Below are positions 35,542 to 43,518 of a stretch of 64,000 nt of DNA, piece after piece. How positions within the stretch are numbered: position 1 is the stretch's first letter; every line of letters begins with the position of its first letter. The stretch comes from Bacteroidaceae bacterium. Its GTDB lineage: Bacteria > Bacteroidota > Bacteroidia > Bacteroidales > Bacteroidaceae. The stretch is from assembly GCA_017444485.1 (NCBI GenBank), contig JAFSWM010000084.1, positions 1 to 64,000 on the forward strand. Reading direction: 5' to 3'. Made by a program: the position numbers and the translations under genes. The notes below the pieces were generated by a model. That model made no database searches. It was not told the origin of the DNA and saw nothing but the letters and a program-made list of their open reading frames with translations.

Positions 35542-35612
35542 GTTTAAACAAGGTCCGTGTGACTTTAAAGTCTCACGGAGTGACTTTAAAGTCACACGGA
35601 CCTTGTTTAAAC
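35542..35612. repeat. Family C inverted repeat (copy 2)
   Basis: A 31-bp perfect inverted repeat (35542-35572 with 35582-35612) with only a 9-nt spacer. Arms begin GTTTAAACAAGGTCCGTGTG and contain the internal palindrome GACTTTAAAGTC. TTGTAGTTTAAAC starts at 35537. Confidence 0.92.
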
Positions 35613-35697
35613 GTTGAAGTACAGTAGAAGTTTTGGCTTGGTACAGCGCTCCTTGAGAAACCTATCCTTCGTTCCGAAAGGCTATTAACAAACAACG

Positions 35698-35737
35698 CGC
35701 CCGCGCGATGCCGTTTTTGGAACACCTTGCGCGGGCG
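35698..35737 (-). terminator. Terminator of the bamA-skp operon
   Basis: CGCCCGCGC (35698-35706) pairs with GCGCGGGCG (35729-35737); on the minus strand it is followed by the T-rich GTTGTTTGTTAAT. It is 39 bp past the stop of the last skp gene. Confidence 0.65.
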
Positions 35738-35776
35738 TGTATATTATTTAAGGAATAGGTTGGGTGGTTTCGGCCT

Positions 35777-36373
35777 TTATTGTGCAGGCTGTTGCGCGGG
35801 CTGCTGTTGTGCTTCCTGCTGCATGCGTGTGACGAAGGCCTTGCCAGCAGCGATGTCTTCGGGTGTGATGCCGAGGGCTTCCATGATTTTGCTGGTGACG
35901 TCGGTGCTGAGGGCTTCGTTCACAATCATGTTGTTTTGCTGCGCGGCGCTCTTGTCGACGACATAGACGTAGTTACCATTGCGAGCCACGAGGTTCACAG
36001 CGTCAAGGATTTTTTTCTGGATGGGCTCCATCTTCTGCTGCTGTTGTTGCTGGTAGTTATTGGTGTTGTCTTCCTGGGCCTGCTCGTAGCGTTCGCGCAG
36101 TTGGATGATTTCCTGCTCGCGGCGCTCGCGGATGTTGGGCGGTGTGGCTTCGGTGACCTCTTTTTGGTATTTGTCGATCTTGGTTTGGATTTCTTCGCGC
36201 ATGGCTTGCAGGTCGTTGCTGTATTGCTGGCCGATGGCTTGGAGTTCGGTGACGGCGTTGCGCCAATCGGGTAGGGCCTGCATCACGTCGGCGAGGCTGA
36301 AGTGGGCGAACTGCTGGGCGCTCATAACCAGGGGTGCGCTGAGCAGCGCGAGCATCAAAAGGATTTTTTTCAT
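35777..36373 (-). CDS. OmpH/Skp family periplasmic chaperone (second copy)
   Basis: 198 aa. A signal peptide (LLMLALLSAPLVMSAQQ) precedes the Skp fold: a short beta segment (FAHFSLADVMQALPDW) then a long coiled coil (about residues 45-125, with EIQTKIDKYQKEVTEATPPN) that holds unfolded outer-membrane proteins, and a C-terminal beta segment. The tail is low complexity (QQEAQQQPAQQPAQ). Last gene of the DUF6089-uppS-bamA-skp-skp cluster, 37 bp after the first skp, so it probably shares its transcript. Confidence 0.9.
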   Translation of the reverse strand: MKKILLMLALLSAPLVMSAQQFAHFSLADVMQALPDWRNAVTELQAIGQQYSNDLQAMREEIQTKIDKYQKEVTEATPPNIRERREQEIIQLRERYEQAQEDNTNNYQQQQQQKMEPIQKKILDAVNLVARNGNYVYVVDKSAAQQNNMIVNEALSTDVTSKIMEALGITPEDIAAGKAFVTRMQQEAQQQPAQQPAQ

Positions 36374-36410
36374 TGTTTTGTGTATGAGTTTTTAATGATT
36401 GATTGTTTTG

Positions 36411-36929
36411 TTAGCGACGCACGCTGTAGCCGAGTTTTTGCAGCACTTCGTTGCTGATGTCTATGGCGGGGGAGGCAAAGATGATGCCATTATCGGCAGC
36501 GCGGTCAAGGACCATCTGGAAGTTCTTGGCCTGGGCGATGGCTTTCACGGCGTTGTAGATTTCAGTGTGAATGGGTTCGAGCAGTGCGAGGCGTTTCTTA
36601 TAGAGTTCGCCCTCGGGGCCGAAGTATTTCTTGCGCAGGTCGGCGGCTTCTTTCTCTTTGTCGATAATGGCTTGTTCGCGGGCCTGTTTCTGTTCGGCAG
36701 AGAGGAAAGCGGCTTCGTCCTGGTAGTTCTTATAGAGCGTTTGGGCTTCTGACTCTATGGCTTCAACTTCCGACTGCCAGCGTTTTGAAGTTTGGTTGAG
36801 TTGTTCGTTGGCCTGCTCGTAGGCGGGGATGTTGCCCAGGATGTACTCCATATCAATGAGTGCAAACTTTTGTGCGCTTGCGCCGAGGGCTGCGATGCCG
36901 AGCAGCAGGCTGAGGATTGTCTTTTTCAT
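36411..36929 (-). CDS. OmpH/Skp family periplasmic chaperone (first copy)
   Basis: 172 aa. A signal peptide (ILSLLLGIAALGASAQ) is followed by KFALIDMEYILGNIPAYEQA, a long coiled-coil hairpin (about 50-105) and the C-terminal strand FQMVLDRAADNGIIFASPAIDISNEV. Skp-type chaperones deliver outer-membrane proteins to BamA, which is encoded just upstream, separated here by a family A element. Confidence 0.92.
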   Translation of the reverse strand: MKKTILSLLLGIAALGASAQKFALIDMEYILGNIPAYEQANEQLNQTSKRWQSEVEAIESEAQTLYKNYQDEAAFLSAEQKQAREQAIIDKEKEAADLRKKYFGPEGELYKKRLALLEPIHTEIYNAVKAIAQAKNFQMVLDRAADNGIIFASPAIDISNEVLQKLGYSVRR

Positions 36930-36934
36930 TTCTT

Positions 36935-37050
36935 TAGGTTTTAAGGTTTTTAGGTTTTAAGGTTATGGGGTTGCAATACCTGCGGGCGCGTACTCCCGCG
37001 CTCCAAGGGTTTGCAATGGGCGGGCTGCCTTATAATCTTAAAACCTTATT
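36935..37050. repeat. Family A element, GC-core subtype
   Basis: AGGTTTTAAGG octamer arms enclose a core with GCAATACCTGCGGGCGCG, CTCCCGCGCTCC and TTTGCAATGGGCGGGCTG. Almost the same core occurs at 49715-49770. It begins 9 bp past the bamA stop. Confidence 0.75.
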
Positions 37051-37058
37051 TTATGTTG

Positions 37059-39695
37059 TTAGAATTCACGTCCGATGATGAAGTGGAACTGGCTGCCTCC
37101 GGCTTTTTGTCCGTTTATGTATTTCTGGAAGCCGTATGCCCAGTCCACTCCCATGAGTCCTACCATGGGCAGGAGGATGCGCACACCGACGCCGGCGCTT
37201 TGCTTGAGATCGAAGGGGTTGAGGTTTTTGGTGTCTACCCAAGCGTTGCCGCCTTCGAGGAATACGAGGCCGTAGATGCTGGTGGAGTTGGAGAGCATGA
37301 AGGGATAGCGCAGTTCAAGCGTCATGCGGGTGTAGGCGTAGGCGTTGCTGGAGGCATTACCGGCGATGGAGCCGTTGTCGTATCCACGCAGGCCGATGGT
37401 TTCGGTGAGGTAGCCGCTGCTGTAGCCCGACATGCCGTCGCCGCCCATGTAGAAGGTCTCAAAGGGCGACTTGTTGTGCTTGTTGTAGTAGCCGAGGAAG
37501 CCCATTTCGAAGCGAGTCATGAGGACGGGGCACTTCTCTTTGCCGGTAAGGGCAGTGTAGGTGCGGAAGTTGAGTTTCCACTTGTGGTACTCGATCCATC
37601 TGTACTTCTCTTGCGCTTCGCGCTGGTAGGAGGCGCTCATGGGGTTGGAGGCGAGGTTGGCGTAGTTTTTCCCGTCCCAGAGAGAGTAAGGGGGCGTGAG
37701 GGTGACTGACATGCCGAAGTCCGAACCACTGCGGGGGAAGAAGGGGTGGTCGCTACTGGTACGCGAGAGAGAAAGGGTGAGGTTGATATTGTTGCAACTA
37801 CCGTCGGTGACGAGGAAGTATTGCCACGACTTGAGGTTGTAGCGCGTGTAGGACAACTCGGCACTGAAGTTGAAGTAGTCGTCAGGCCAGCGCAAGCGTT
37901 TGCCGAAGCCGACGGAGATGCCATACATCTTGATGTACTTGTCGGGGTCGTAGTAGTTGGTGTAGTTATAGTAACTGCTGTTGGTGCCGTAGCCGTACAT
38001 CATGTTATAGTAGTTGTTGTAGTAGTTACTATTATAGTAACCAGAGGCTACGTCGGTCTGTTTGCTGTAGTAGAACGACACGCTGAGTTGGTTGGGGCGT
38101 TTGCGTCCGAACCAGGGGTCAAGGAACTGTATGCTGTACTGCTGATAGTAGCGTCCGTTGCTCTGTCCGCTGATGGAGAGCGTCTGCCCGTCGCCCTGGG
38201 GGATGAATCCTCCGCGCTTTTTGCCTTTGCGGAAGAGACCTGCAATGGAGAAGTTGGTGAACTTCAGTCCGACGCGCCCAATGATACCGGTTTGGCCGTA
38301 TCCGGCAGAGAGTTCTATCTGGTCGCCGCCTTTGGTGACGAGGGGATATGTGATGTCCACAGTGCCTGTCTGCTCGTCGGGGCGTATGTTTTTCATCAGT
38401 TCGCTTTGGAGGGCTTCGGGGTCGAACTGATTCATGTTGGCGAGGCTCATCACGGTTCGCTTGATGGAACTCATGTTGAAGAGGTCGCCAGGCTTGGTGT
38501 AGAGTTCGCGGCGTATGACGTCTTCGTACACGCGGTCGTTGCCGGCTATGCGTACATGTCCGAGGGTGGCCTGTGCACCTTCCACGATGCGCATCTCAAT
38601 ATCCACACTGTCACCCTCCACATTGGCCTCAACGGGATCGAGACGGTAGAAGACGTATCCGTTGTTGTAGTAGCGCTGTCCCACGGCATCATCGTCCTGG
38701 CTGAGCCGTTCGTCGAGTTTGGTACGATTGTAAATGTCACCGCGTTGCATGCCGAGGATGGCTTGTAGATGCTCGGTGGTATAGACAGTGTTGCCCACCC
38801 AGGTGATGTTGCGAAGGTAGTAGGGCTGTCCTTTGTGAATGTCGAGATAGATGTCCACACGGTCGTCAGAACCAGGGACGGTGACAACGCTGTCGGCTAT
38901 GATACGTCCGTCGCGCATGCCCCATGAGTAGAGGCGGTCGATGAGCAGTTGCTTGTCGTTCTCGTATTCTTCGGGCAGGAATTTCTTGGAGCGGAAGAAG
39001 TTGCCTGGCGTACCCTGCTTGGTCTTCTTCATGGCGCGGCGCAGGCGGCGGGCTTCCTGCGGCGTGACGCCAGTGATGTATATTCTGTGTACTTTGATTT
39101 TGTTCTTCTTATCGATGTGGATGGTGACGATGACTTTCCCGTCGTTCATCACGTCGGGCTGACTGCTGATGTCAATGCGGGCATTCTTGAAGCCTTTGTT
39201 GTCGTAGTATTTCTTGATGATGTCGCGCGTGCGGTCCACTACGTCTTGTGTGTAGTAGGTGCCGTCGTGCATGTTGATGCGCTGGGTGATTTCGTCGCGT
39301 TCGGACTTCTTCACTCCGGTGATGCGCAGGGTGCTGATGCGGGGCTGTGCGGTGAGTCTGATGTGGATGTAGGCCTGCCCGCCCACAACGCTGTCGAGTT
39401 CGATGGACACGTCGGAGAATAGTCCTTGCCTCCAATATTTCCTAACGGCAGTCGCCATATCGGGGCCGGGTATCTCGTACATTTGCCCCACGGTGAGGCC
39501 GCTTAAGCCAGCGAGCCATTCGTGGTCGTATCCCCCTACGTCGTCCACCGTGATGCCAGCGAGGACGTAGCGGGGGTGGTCGCCGCTGTAGGACACATTG
39601 CTCGCAGCCGGTTGTTCTTGCGCAGCGATGCGTAGCGTGCCACAAAGAAGGAGCGTGACGAGGACGAAGTATTTTAGGACGGATATACTTTTCAT
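37059..39695 (-). CDS. bamA: Outer membrane protein assembly factor BamA
   Basis: 878 aa. A signal peptide (FVLVTLLLCGTLRIAAQ) is followed by about five POTRA domains (residues 40-440; for example GLTVGQMYEIPGPDMATAVR and LRITGVKKSERDEITQRINM), a 16-strand barrel from about 480 with a Tyr/Asn-rich loop near 560-600 (SNYYNNYYNMMYGYG), the family GLRGYD motif near 770, and a terminal Phe (HFIIGREF). It inserts outer-membrane proteins. Genes for uppS lie upstream and two Skp chaperones downstream, a standard Bacteroidales arrangement. Confidence 0.96.
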   Translation of the reverse strand: MKSISVLKYFVLVTLLLCGTLRIAAQEQPAASNVSYSGDHPRYVLAGITVDDVGGYDHEWLAGLSGLTVGQMYEIPGPDMATAVRKYWRQGLFSDVSIELDSVVGGQAYIHIRLTAQPRISTLRITGVKKSERDEITQRINMHDGTYYTQDVVDRTRDIIKKYYDNKGFKNARIDISSQPDVMNDGKVIVTIHIDKKNKIKVHRIYITGVTPQEARRLRRAMKKTKQGTPGNFFRSKKFLPEEYENDKQLLIDRLYSWGMRDGRIIADSVVTVPGSDDRVDIYLDIHKGQPYYLRNITWVGNTVYTTEHLQAILGMQRGDIYNRTKLDERLSQDDDAVGQRYYNNGYVFYRLDPVEANVEGDSVDIEMRIVEGAQATLGHVRIAGNDRVYEDVIRRELYTKPGDLFNMSSIKRTVMSLANMNQFDPEALQSELMKNIRPDEQTGTVDITYPLVTKGGDQIELSAGYGQTGIIGRVGLKFTNFSIAGLFRKGKKRGGFIPQGDGQTLSISGQSNGRYYQQYSIQFLDPWFGRKRPNQLSVSFYYSKQTDVASGYYNSNYYNNYYNMMYGYGTNSSYYNYTNYYDPDKYIKMYGISVGFGKRLRWPDDYFNFSAELSYTRYNLKSWQYFLVTDGSCNNINLTLSLSRTSSDHPFFPRSGSDFGMSVTLTPPYSLWDGKNYANLASNPMSASYQREAQEKYRWIEYHKWKLNFRTYTALTGKEKCPVLMTRFEMGFLGYYNKHNKSPFETFYMGGDGMSGYSSGYLTETIGLRGYDNGSIAGNASSNAYAYTRMTLELRYPFMLSNSTSIYGLVFLEGGNAWVDTKNLNPFDLKQSAGVGVRILLPMVGLMGVDWAYGFQKYINGQKAGGSQFHFIIGREF

Positions 39696-39718
39696 GCGTT
39701 ACATTTGTGTCGGTGCTA

Positions 39719-40492
39719 TTATTCTTGCAGACTTGGCTCTGCGGCGACTTGTTCGCCAGTCTTCCCGTAGCGGCGCTCTCGGTGTTGGTATTCGCTGATG
39801 GCGCGGTGGAAGTCTTCTCTTCCGAAGTCGGGCCAATAGGTGTCGCAGAAATAGAGTTCGCTGTAGGCGCACTGCCAGAGCAGGAAATTGCTCAGCCGAA
39901 TTTCACCGCCAGTGCGGATGAGCAGGTCGGGGTCGGGGATGCCTGCCGTGGTGAGGCTGTCAGACAGGCTGACCTCTGTGATTTCTTCCGGTTTGACTTC
40001 CCCCGCTGCGGCTTTTGCTGAGATGGAGCGGACGGCTTCTATAATTTCCCATTTGGAGGAATAACTCAGGGCTACGATGAGCGTGAGGCCAGTGTTGCGT
40101 GCGGTTTTCTCCTCAAGGGCTTTGACAGCGCGGCAAATCTCTTCGGGCAAACGTGCGGTGTCACCGATGAGCAACAAGCGGACGTTGTTGTTCATGAAGA
40201 GCGACTCCTCCAAAGAGGAGAGCACGAGTGACATCAGGGCTGCCACCTCGGCTGCCGGACGGTTCCAGTTCTCCGTACTGAAGGCATAGAGCGTGAGATA
40301 TTGCACCCCGATCCTGGCGGCTTCTTCGGTGATGGTGTGAACGGTTTCCACCCCTTTCTGATGTCCTACGCTGCGGTCAAGGCCGCGCGCTTTGGCCCAA
40401 CGCCCATTGCCGTCCATGATGATGGCGATGTGGCGGGGGATGCGAGTAGGATCGAGGTGTAGTTCGTTGTTATTATGGGTTTGCATGGGCAT
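39719..40492 (-). CDS. uppS: Isoprenyl (undecaprenyl diphosphate) transferase
   Basis: 257 aa cis-prenyltransferase making the C55 lipid carrier for peptidoglycan and O-antigen. The signature [17 protein letters not shown] near the N-terminus holds the catalytic Asp, with [20 protein letters not shown] and [20 protein letters not shown] place the start at the ATG at 40492, which overlaps the stop of the preceding gene as TAATG and suggests coupled translation; in-frame ATGs at 40498 and 40522 are alternatives. Confidence 0.95.
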   Translation of the reverse strand: MPMQTHNNNELHLDPTRIPRHIAIIMDGNGRWAKARGLDRSVGHQKGVETVHTITEEAARIGVQYLTLYAFSTENWNRPAAEVAALMSLVLSSLEESLFMNNNVRLLLIGDTARLPEEICRAVKALEEKTARNTGLTLIVALSYSSKWEIIEAVRSISAKAAAGEVKPEEITEVSLSDSLTTAGIPDPDLLIRTGGEIRLSNFLLWQCAYSELYFCDTYWPDFGREDFHRAISEYQHRERRYGKTGEQVAAEPSLQE

Positions 40493-41190
40493 TACCATTC
40501 GTCTTTGTTGCACGTCTTGCATCTTGGCGCGAAACTATAGGTCAGCGTGATGAAAGCCGTGTGATAGTAGTCTTTGTTCTTGAATGCTTGCGACTTGATG
40601 CCTTGCGGAGCTTCAAGGCCGTCGAGTTTGTCGCTGGTGGTGAAACGCATCTGCCAATCAAAGCCGAGATTGAGGCGTTCAGCCAACTTGTATTTTAATC
40701 CGAAGCCTACGGGAATTTCAGGGGAGAATGCCTTGCCTGCTGTGCCATAGGTCGCGCCTACGCCGATTTGCAGGTATGGTACAAGCCGTTTGTGGCCCAG
40801 GTAGTTCGCCTTGTAGCCGTAGGGGAGAAAGTGAATCTCGTAGAGCACGTCAAGGCTTACCAAACCGCCCGAGAAACTGTAGCGCAAACGCTCTTCGGAG
40901 GGCGTGAGTGGCTGTGCGGGTTGGAAGTCCTCCATCTTGTCTGTATCGCCCTTGCTCATCACATAGCCAGCCTGCACCTTGAGTGCACTGCGAGGGCTGA
41001 ACACCCATCTCCAAAGCGCGCCGCCACCGGCTCCTGGCTGTCCGAAGAATTCGTAGTTGGTGTCGTTGATGCCAAAGCCAGCGCCTAGCGCACCGCCCAC
41101 TTCCATACGATACTCCAGGTCGTCCTGAGCCATAAGCGAGGCGGGCAGGGCAACGAGCAACAGCGCGAGAGTGAGACGGGAGGAATGCAT
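40492..41190 (-). CDS. DUF6089 family outer-membrane barrel protein
   Basis: 232 aa. A signal peptide ([17 protein letters not shown]) is followed by a beta-barrel-like sequence ([35 protein letters not shown]) and a short Cys-containing tail ([10 protein letters not shown]) characteristic of the family. It is conserved upstream of uppS-bamA in Bacteroidales; the function is unknown. Probably the first gene of the envelope operon. Confidence 0.85.
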   Translation of the reverse strand: MHSSRLTLALLLVALPASLMAQDDLEYRMEVGGALGAGFGINDTNYEFFGQPGAGGGALWRWVFSPRSALKVQAGYVMSKGDTDKMEDFQPAQPLTPSEERLRYSFSGGLVSLDVLYEIHFLPYGYKANYLGHKRLVPYLQIGVGATYGTAGKAFSPEIPVGFGLKYKLAERLNLGFDWQMRFTTSDKLDGLEAPQGIKSQAFKNKDYYHTAFITLTYSFAPRCKTCNKDEW

Positions 41191-41202
41191 GGAGAGTAAC
41201 TT

Positions 41203-41308
41203 TATTGACTATTGAACATTGACCGTTGACCATTGAACATTGCTAATACCAGGCGCAATAGGTTTGCGAATGGTCAATGGTCAATGTTCAACGGTCAATG
41301 TTCAATGG
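41203..41308. repeat. Family B heptamer hairpin element (copy 5, loop inverted)
   Basis: Arms ATTGAACATTGACCGTTGAC and its complement flank a loop whose reverse complement holds TTCGCAAACC, TTGCGCCTGGTATTAGCAAT. The right arm encodes the last residues LNIDR and TGA of the DUF6242 gene. Confidence 0.85.
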
Positions 41309-42664
41309 TGAACGATAGTATTCTTTTTGTATGGTTTTCCACCCCAGCCGAGCAAGTTTGCCGCGCCATACTTCACCAGTGCCGCCGCATACAAGGTATA
41401 CGTTGGCCTCCTCGTCAGCGCAAACAGCCAGAGAAGTGGCGGCGGAAATGCTGGGGGCTTCGATTTCGGAGGTGAGCCAAGTGCGTCCCTGGTCGCGGCT
41501 GGTGTACAACCCGGGGAGTGTGCCGTCGGTGTCAAGTCCGGCGAGCAGTGCCGCGCCGTCGTAGGTTATCATAGAGCAACTGCTCAGCACGGGGTAGGAC
41601 GTGGATTCTGCCGAGAAGAAGTTCCAAGGGAAGGTGTATGCTCCTGATAAGTCAATGGTTCGTCGCCAAATGGCAGGTGCATTCCCTGCCACGTTGAGGC
41701 CGCATACCAGTACTTCCTCGTATCCGCTATGAGCGCGCGATGGCAGTACCGTGCCGCACAATTCCGTCTTGGGGCTCTCGCCGCCTGTTTCGGCATCGTC
41801 TTGTTGCCAGTACAAACCATTGGGACTGCTCCAAAAACCATCTACGCCTACGCAGAACAGCCCCCCTGAACCTGCTACGAGCAAGTTGAGGCCCGTACCA
41901 TCAGTTTCAGACCATGTGATGCCATCTGCGCTGCTTGCTATGCGCCCATCGGTGCGAATGGCATAAAACGTGTTTTTGAAAAGCGTCACGGTGCGCTCCT
42001 TGATGTCAGCATCAATGGTATGTGGCTCCCAATTCAAGCCTTTGTCGGAGGAGATGAACAATACGCTACCATTTGCCTTGCGCCCAAAGAGGTACAACTG
42101 GTCCCCCGCAGTCAGCAATTTGTGGTTTTCGAGAGCAGCAATGTTTTCATCGGAGCCTATCCGCTGCCAGTTCATCTCGTCACCAGTTTGCTTATGTACA
42201 GTGAGTTCCAGCGTATAGTTGCGCTGCGAGCCGTCCGAGGCGTTAACCGTGATAAGCCTCGGCAATGTGCAGTCCGTGCTGTCGGTCATATTGAAAGTGG
42301 TGTCTGCAGCGGTGGCAAGGGAGCGTATGGTGATAGAACTGCCCTGGTAGGTGAATGTGGCGAACGTCATTCTCGATATGTCACATCCTGCAGGCAACGA
42401 GTCTTGCAAGAAGATGCGATTGTTCGTTTGGTCAATGGACAGGGGGTAATTGGCACCGGTGAGAACCGCTTCGTAGATACTGTCGCTCCCATCGCTGGCT
42501 ATGGTGTGGGCGAGGCAGGGCACGCCCCCAAGTACGGCAGAGGTGATGATGCAGGCCGAGGAATCAGAGGTTTGCTCGTCTACACTGTCATCGCTGCAGG
42601 CAACGGATAAGAATAATGAGCCAACAAAGGCCAATGCCGTGAGAAGACGGGTTATCGCGTTCAT
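41288..42664 (-). CDS. DUF6242 domain lipoprotein with BNR-like repeats
   Basis: 458 aa. The start is placed at MNAITRLLTALAF; the lipobox LFLSVAC predicts lipidation near residue 21. The N-terminal third is a DUF6242-type domain; the rest has blades of a sialidase-like propeller with Asp-box-type turns (SSDKGLNWEP, SADGITWSE, SRDQGRTWLT). Enzyme activity is not evident. The last five residues are read from a family B repeat. It is divergent from the membrane protein-GH92 pair. Confidence 0.82.
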   Translation of the reverse strand: MNAITRLLTALAFVGSLFLSVACSDDSVDEQTSDSSACIITSAVLGGVPCLAHTIASDGSDSIYEAVLTGANYPLSIDQTNNRIFLQDSLPAGCDISRMTFATFTYQGSSITIRSLATAADTTFNMTDSTDCTLPRLITVNASDGSQRNYTLELTVHKQTGDEMNWQRIGSDENIAALENHKLLTAGDQLYLFGRKANGSVLFISSDKGLNWEPHTIDADIKERTVTLFKNTFYAIRTDGRIASSADGITWSETDGTGLNLLVAGSGGLFCVGVDGFWSSPNGLYWQQDDAETGGESPKTELCGTVLPSRAHSGYEEVLVCGLNVAGNAPAIWRRTIDLSGAYTFPWNFFSAESTSYPVLSSCSMITYDGAALLAGLDTDGTLPGLYTSRDQGRTWLTSEIEAPSISAATSLAVCADEEANVYLVCGGTGEVWRGKLARLGWKTIQKEYYRSPLNIDR

Positions 42665-42748
42665 CAGATATACTTTCGTAGTTGTAAGGGATAAGAATGG
42701 TCGGCCTATTCTTGCCCGCGCACATTCTCCCAATGTGTAAAACAAGCG

Positions 42749-42756
42749 CAAAAGTA
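42749..42756 (-). promoter_or_regulatory. -7 promoter element for the DUF6242 gene
   Basis: TACTTTTG on the minus strand, 84 bp before the ATG. No clear -33 box. Confidence 0.4.
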
Positions 42757-42835
42757 CCACAAAAAACGGAACGCGCGTAATACGATACATTATTTAAAGA
42801 TTTTTTGCAGCCTTGGTGTTGGTTTTGTGGCGGGG

Positions 42836-42867
42836 TTTGTCTGCTATTGTCGCTTTTCTTATTTTTG
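42836..42867 (+). promoter_or_regulatory. Promoter of the membrane protein-GH92 pair
   Basis: TTTG (42836-42839), 20 bp, TATTTTTG (42860-42867): a full match to the Bacteroidota consensus, 29 bp before the ATG at 42897. Confidence 0.7.
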
Positions 42868-42896
42868 CAACCGCAAACTCTTAAATCCCAATCCAC

Positions 42897-43502
42897 ATGC
42901 ACGACAAAAGCCCGTCTTTGCCGCCTATCCCGGGTGGAAACGATGTTGGGAATACTCCACCGCCTGTTCCCCACCATACACCTGCTGTACCTGCTCCGAA
43001 GCATTTAGAAGAGGAAAAGCCCTATCGCCGCGTGTTGCGATACACGATAGGAACGGTTTTGGCTCTTTTTGCTTTGATTGGCGTGGTGACGCTTATCAGT
43101 TTTGTGCGCAATGTACTGATGGACGAACAAAACACGGTGGATATGCAGGACATACAATTGGAGCAGTATGTAGTGAACGACCCTCCTGCCGACACCCGTC
43201 GCTCCCACGTGCGTATGAAACCTGGCTCACACCCCGAGGCAGGTTATATTGCCGACGAGAGTGTACTGATACGTGAGCGTGAGGAGGACGCGCGCTTCCG
43301 CGAACAGAATGGGCAGCCTGCAACCGACCAGTCGCAGAAGCCCAAACCCACCGATAAGCCTCGTGAGCAAGAACCCAGGCAGACAGAACACACGGCTCAG
43401 CCTGCTACACCTCCTGCGAATGCTACCACAGGGAACCCGAGCGGGACGTCTGTTGAAACCACTCCCAGCCCAGCACCCGCTAGCCCAATAACCATAGAAT
43501 AA
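42897..43502 (+). CDS. Hypothetical single-pass membrane protein
   Basis: 201 aa, not recognised. A Pro-rich cytoplasmic-like N-terminus (SLPPIPGGNDVGNTPPPVPH) is followed by one membrane helix (about residues 49-72, IGTVLALFALIGVVTLISFV). The extracytoplasmic part is charged, then becomes Pro/Thr/Gln-rich and disordered. The layout is like a spacer anchored in the inner membrane. It is 16 bp from the GH92 gene and shares its promoter, but a link to glycan use is only contextual. Confidence 0.7.
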   Translation: MHDKSPSLPPIPGGNDVGNTPPPVPHHTPAVPAPKHLEEEKPYRRVLRYTIGTVLALFALIGVVTLISFVRNVLMDEQNTVDMQDIQLEQYVVNDPPADTRRSHVRMKPGSHPEAGYIADESVLIREREEDARFREQNGQPATDQSQKPKPTDKPREQEPRQTEHTAQPATPPANATTGNPSGTSVETTPSPAPASPITIE

Positions 43503-43518
43503 CCACGAACCTCCAACG

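Larger units (their letters stand above)
35435..35776. other. Gene-free interval with two hairpins
   Basis: Between PCMD and skp. It holds the family C inverted repeat (35542-35612) and a GC-rich terminator-like hairpin (35698-35737). Nothing else was recognised. Confidence 0.6.
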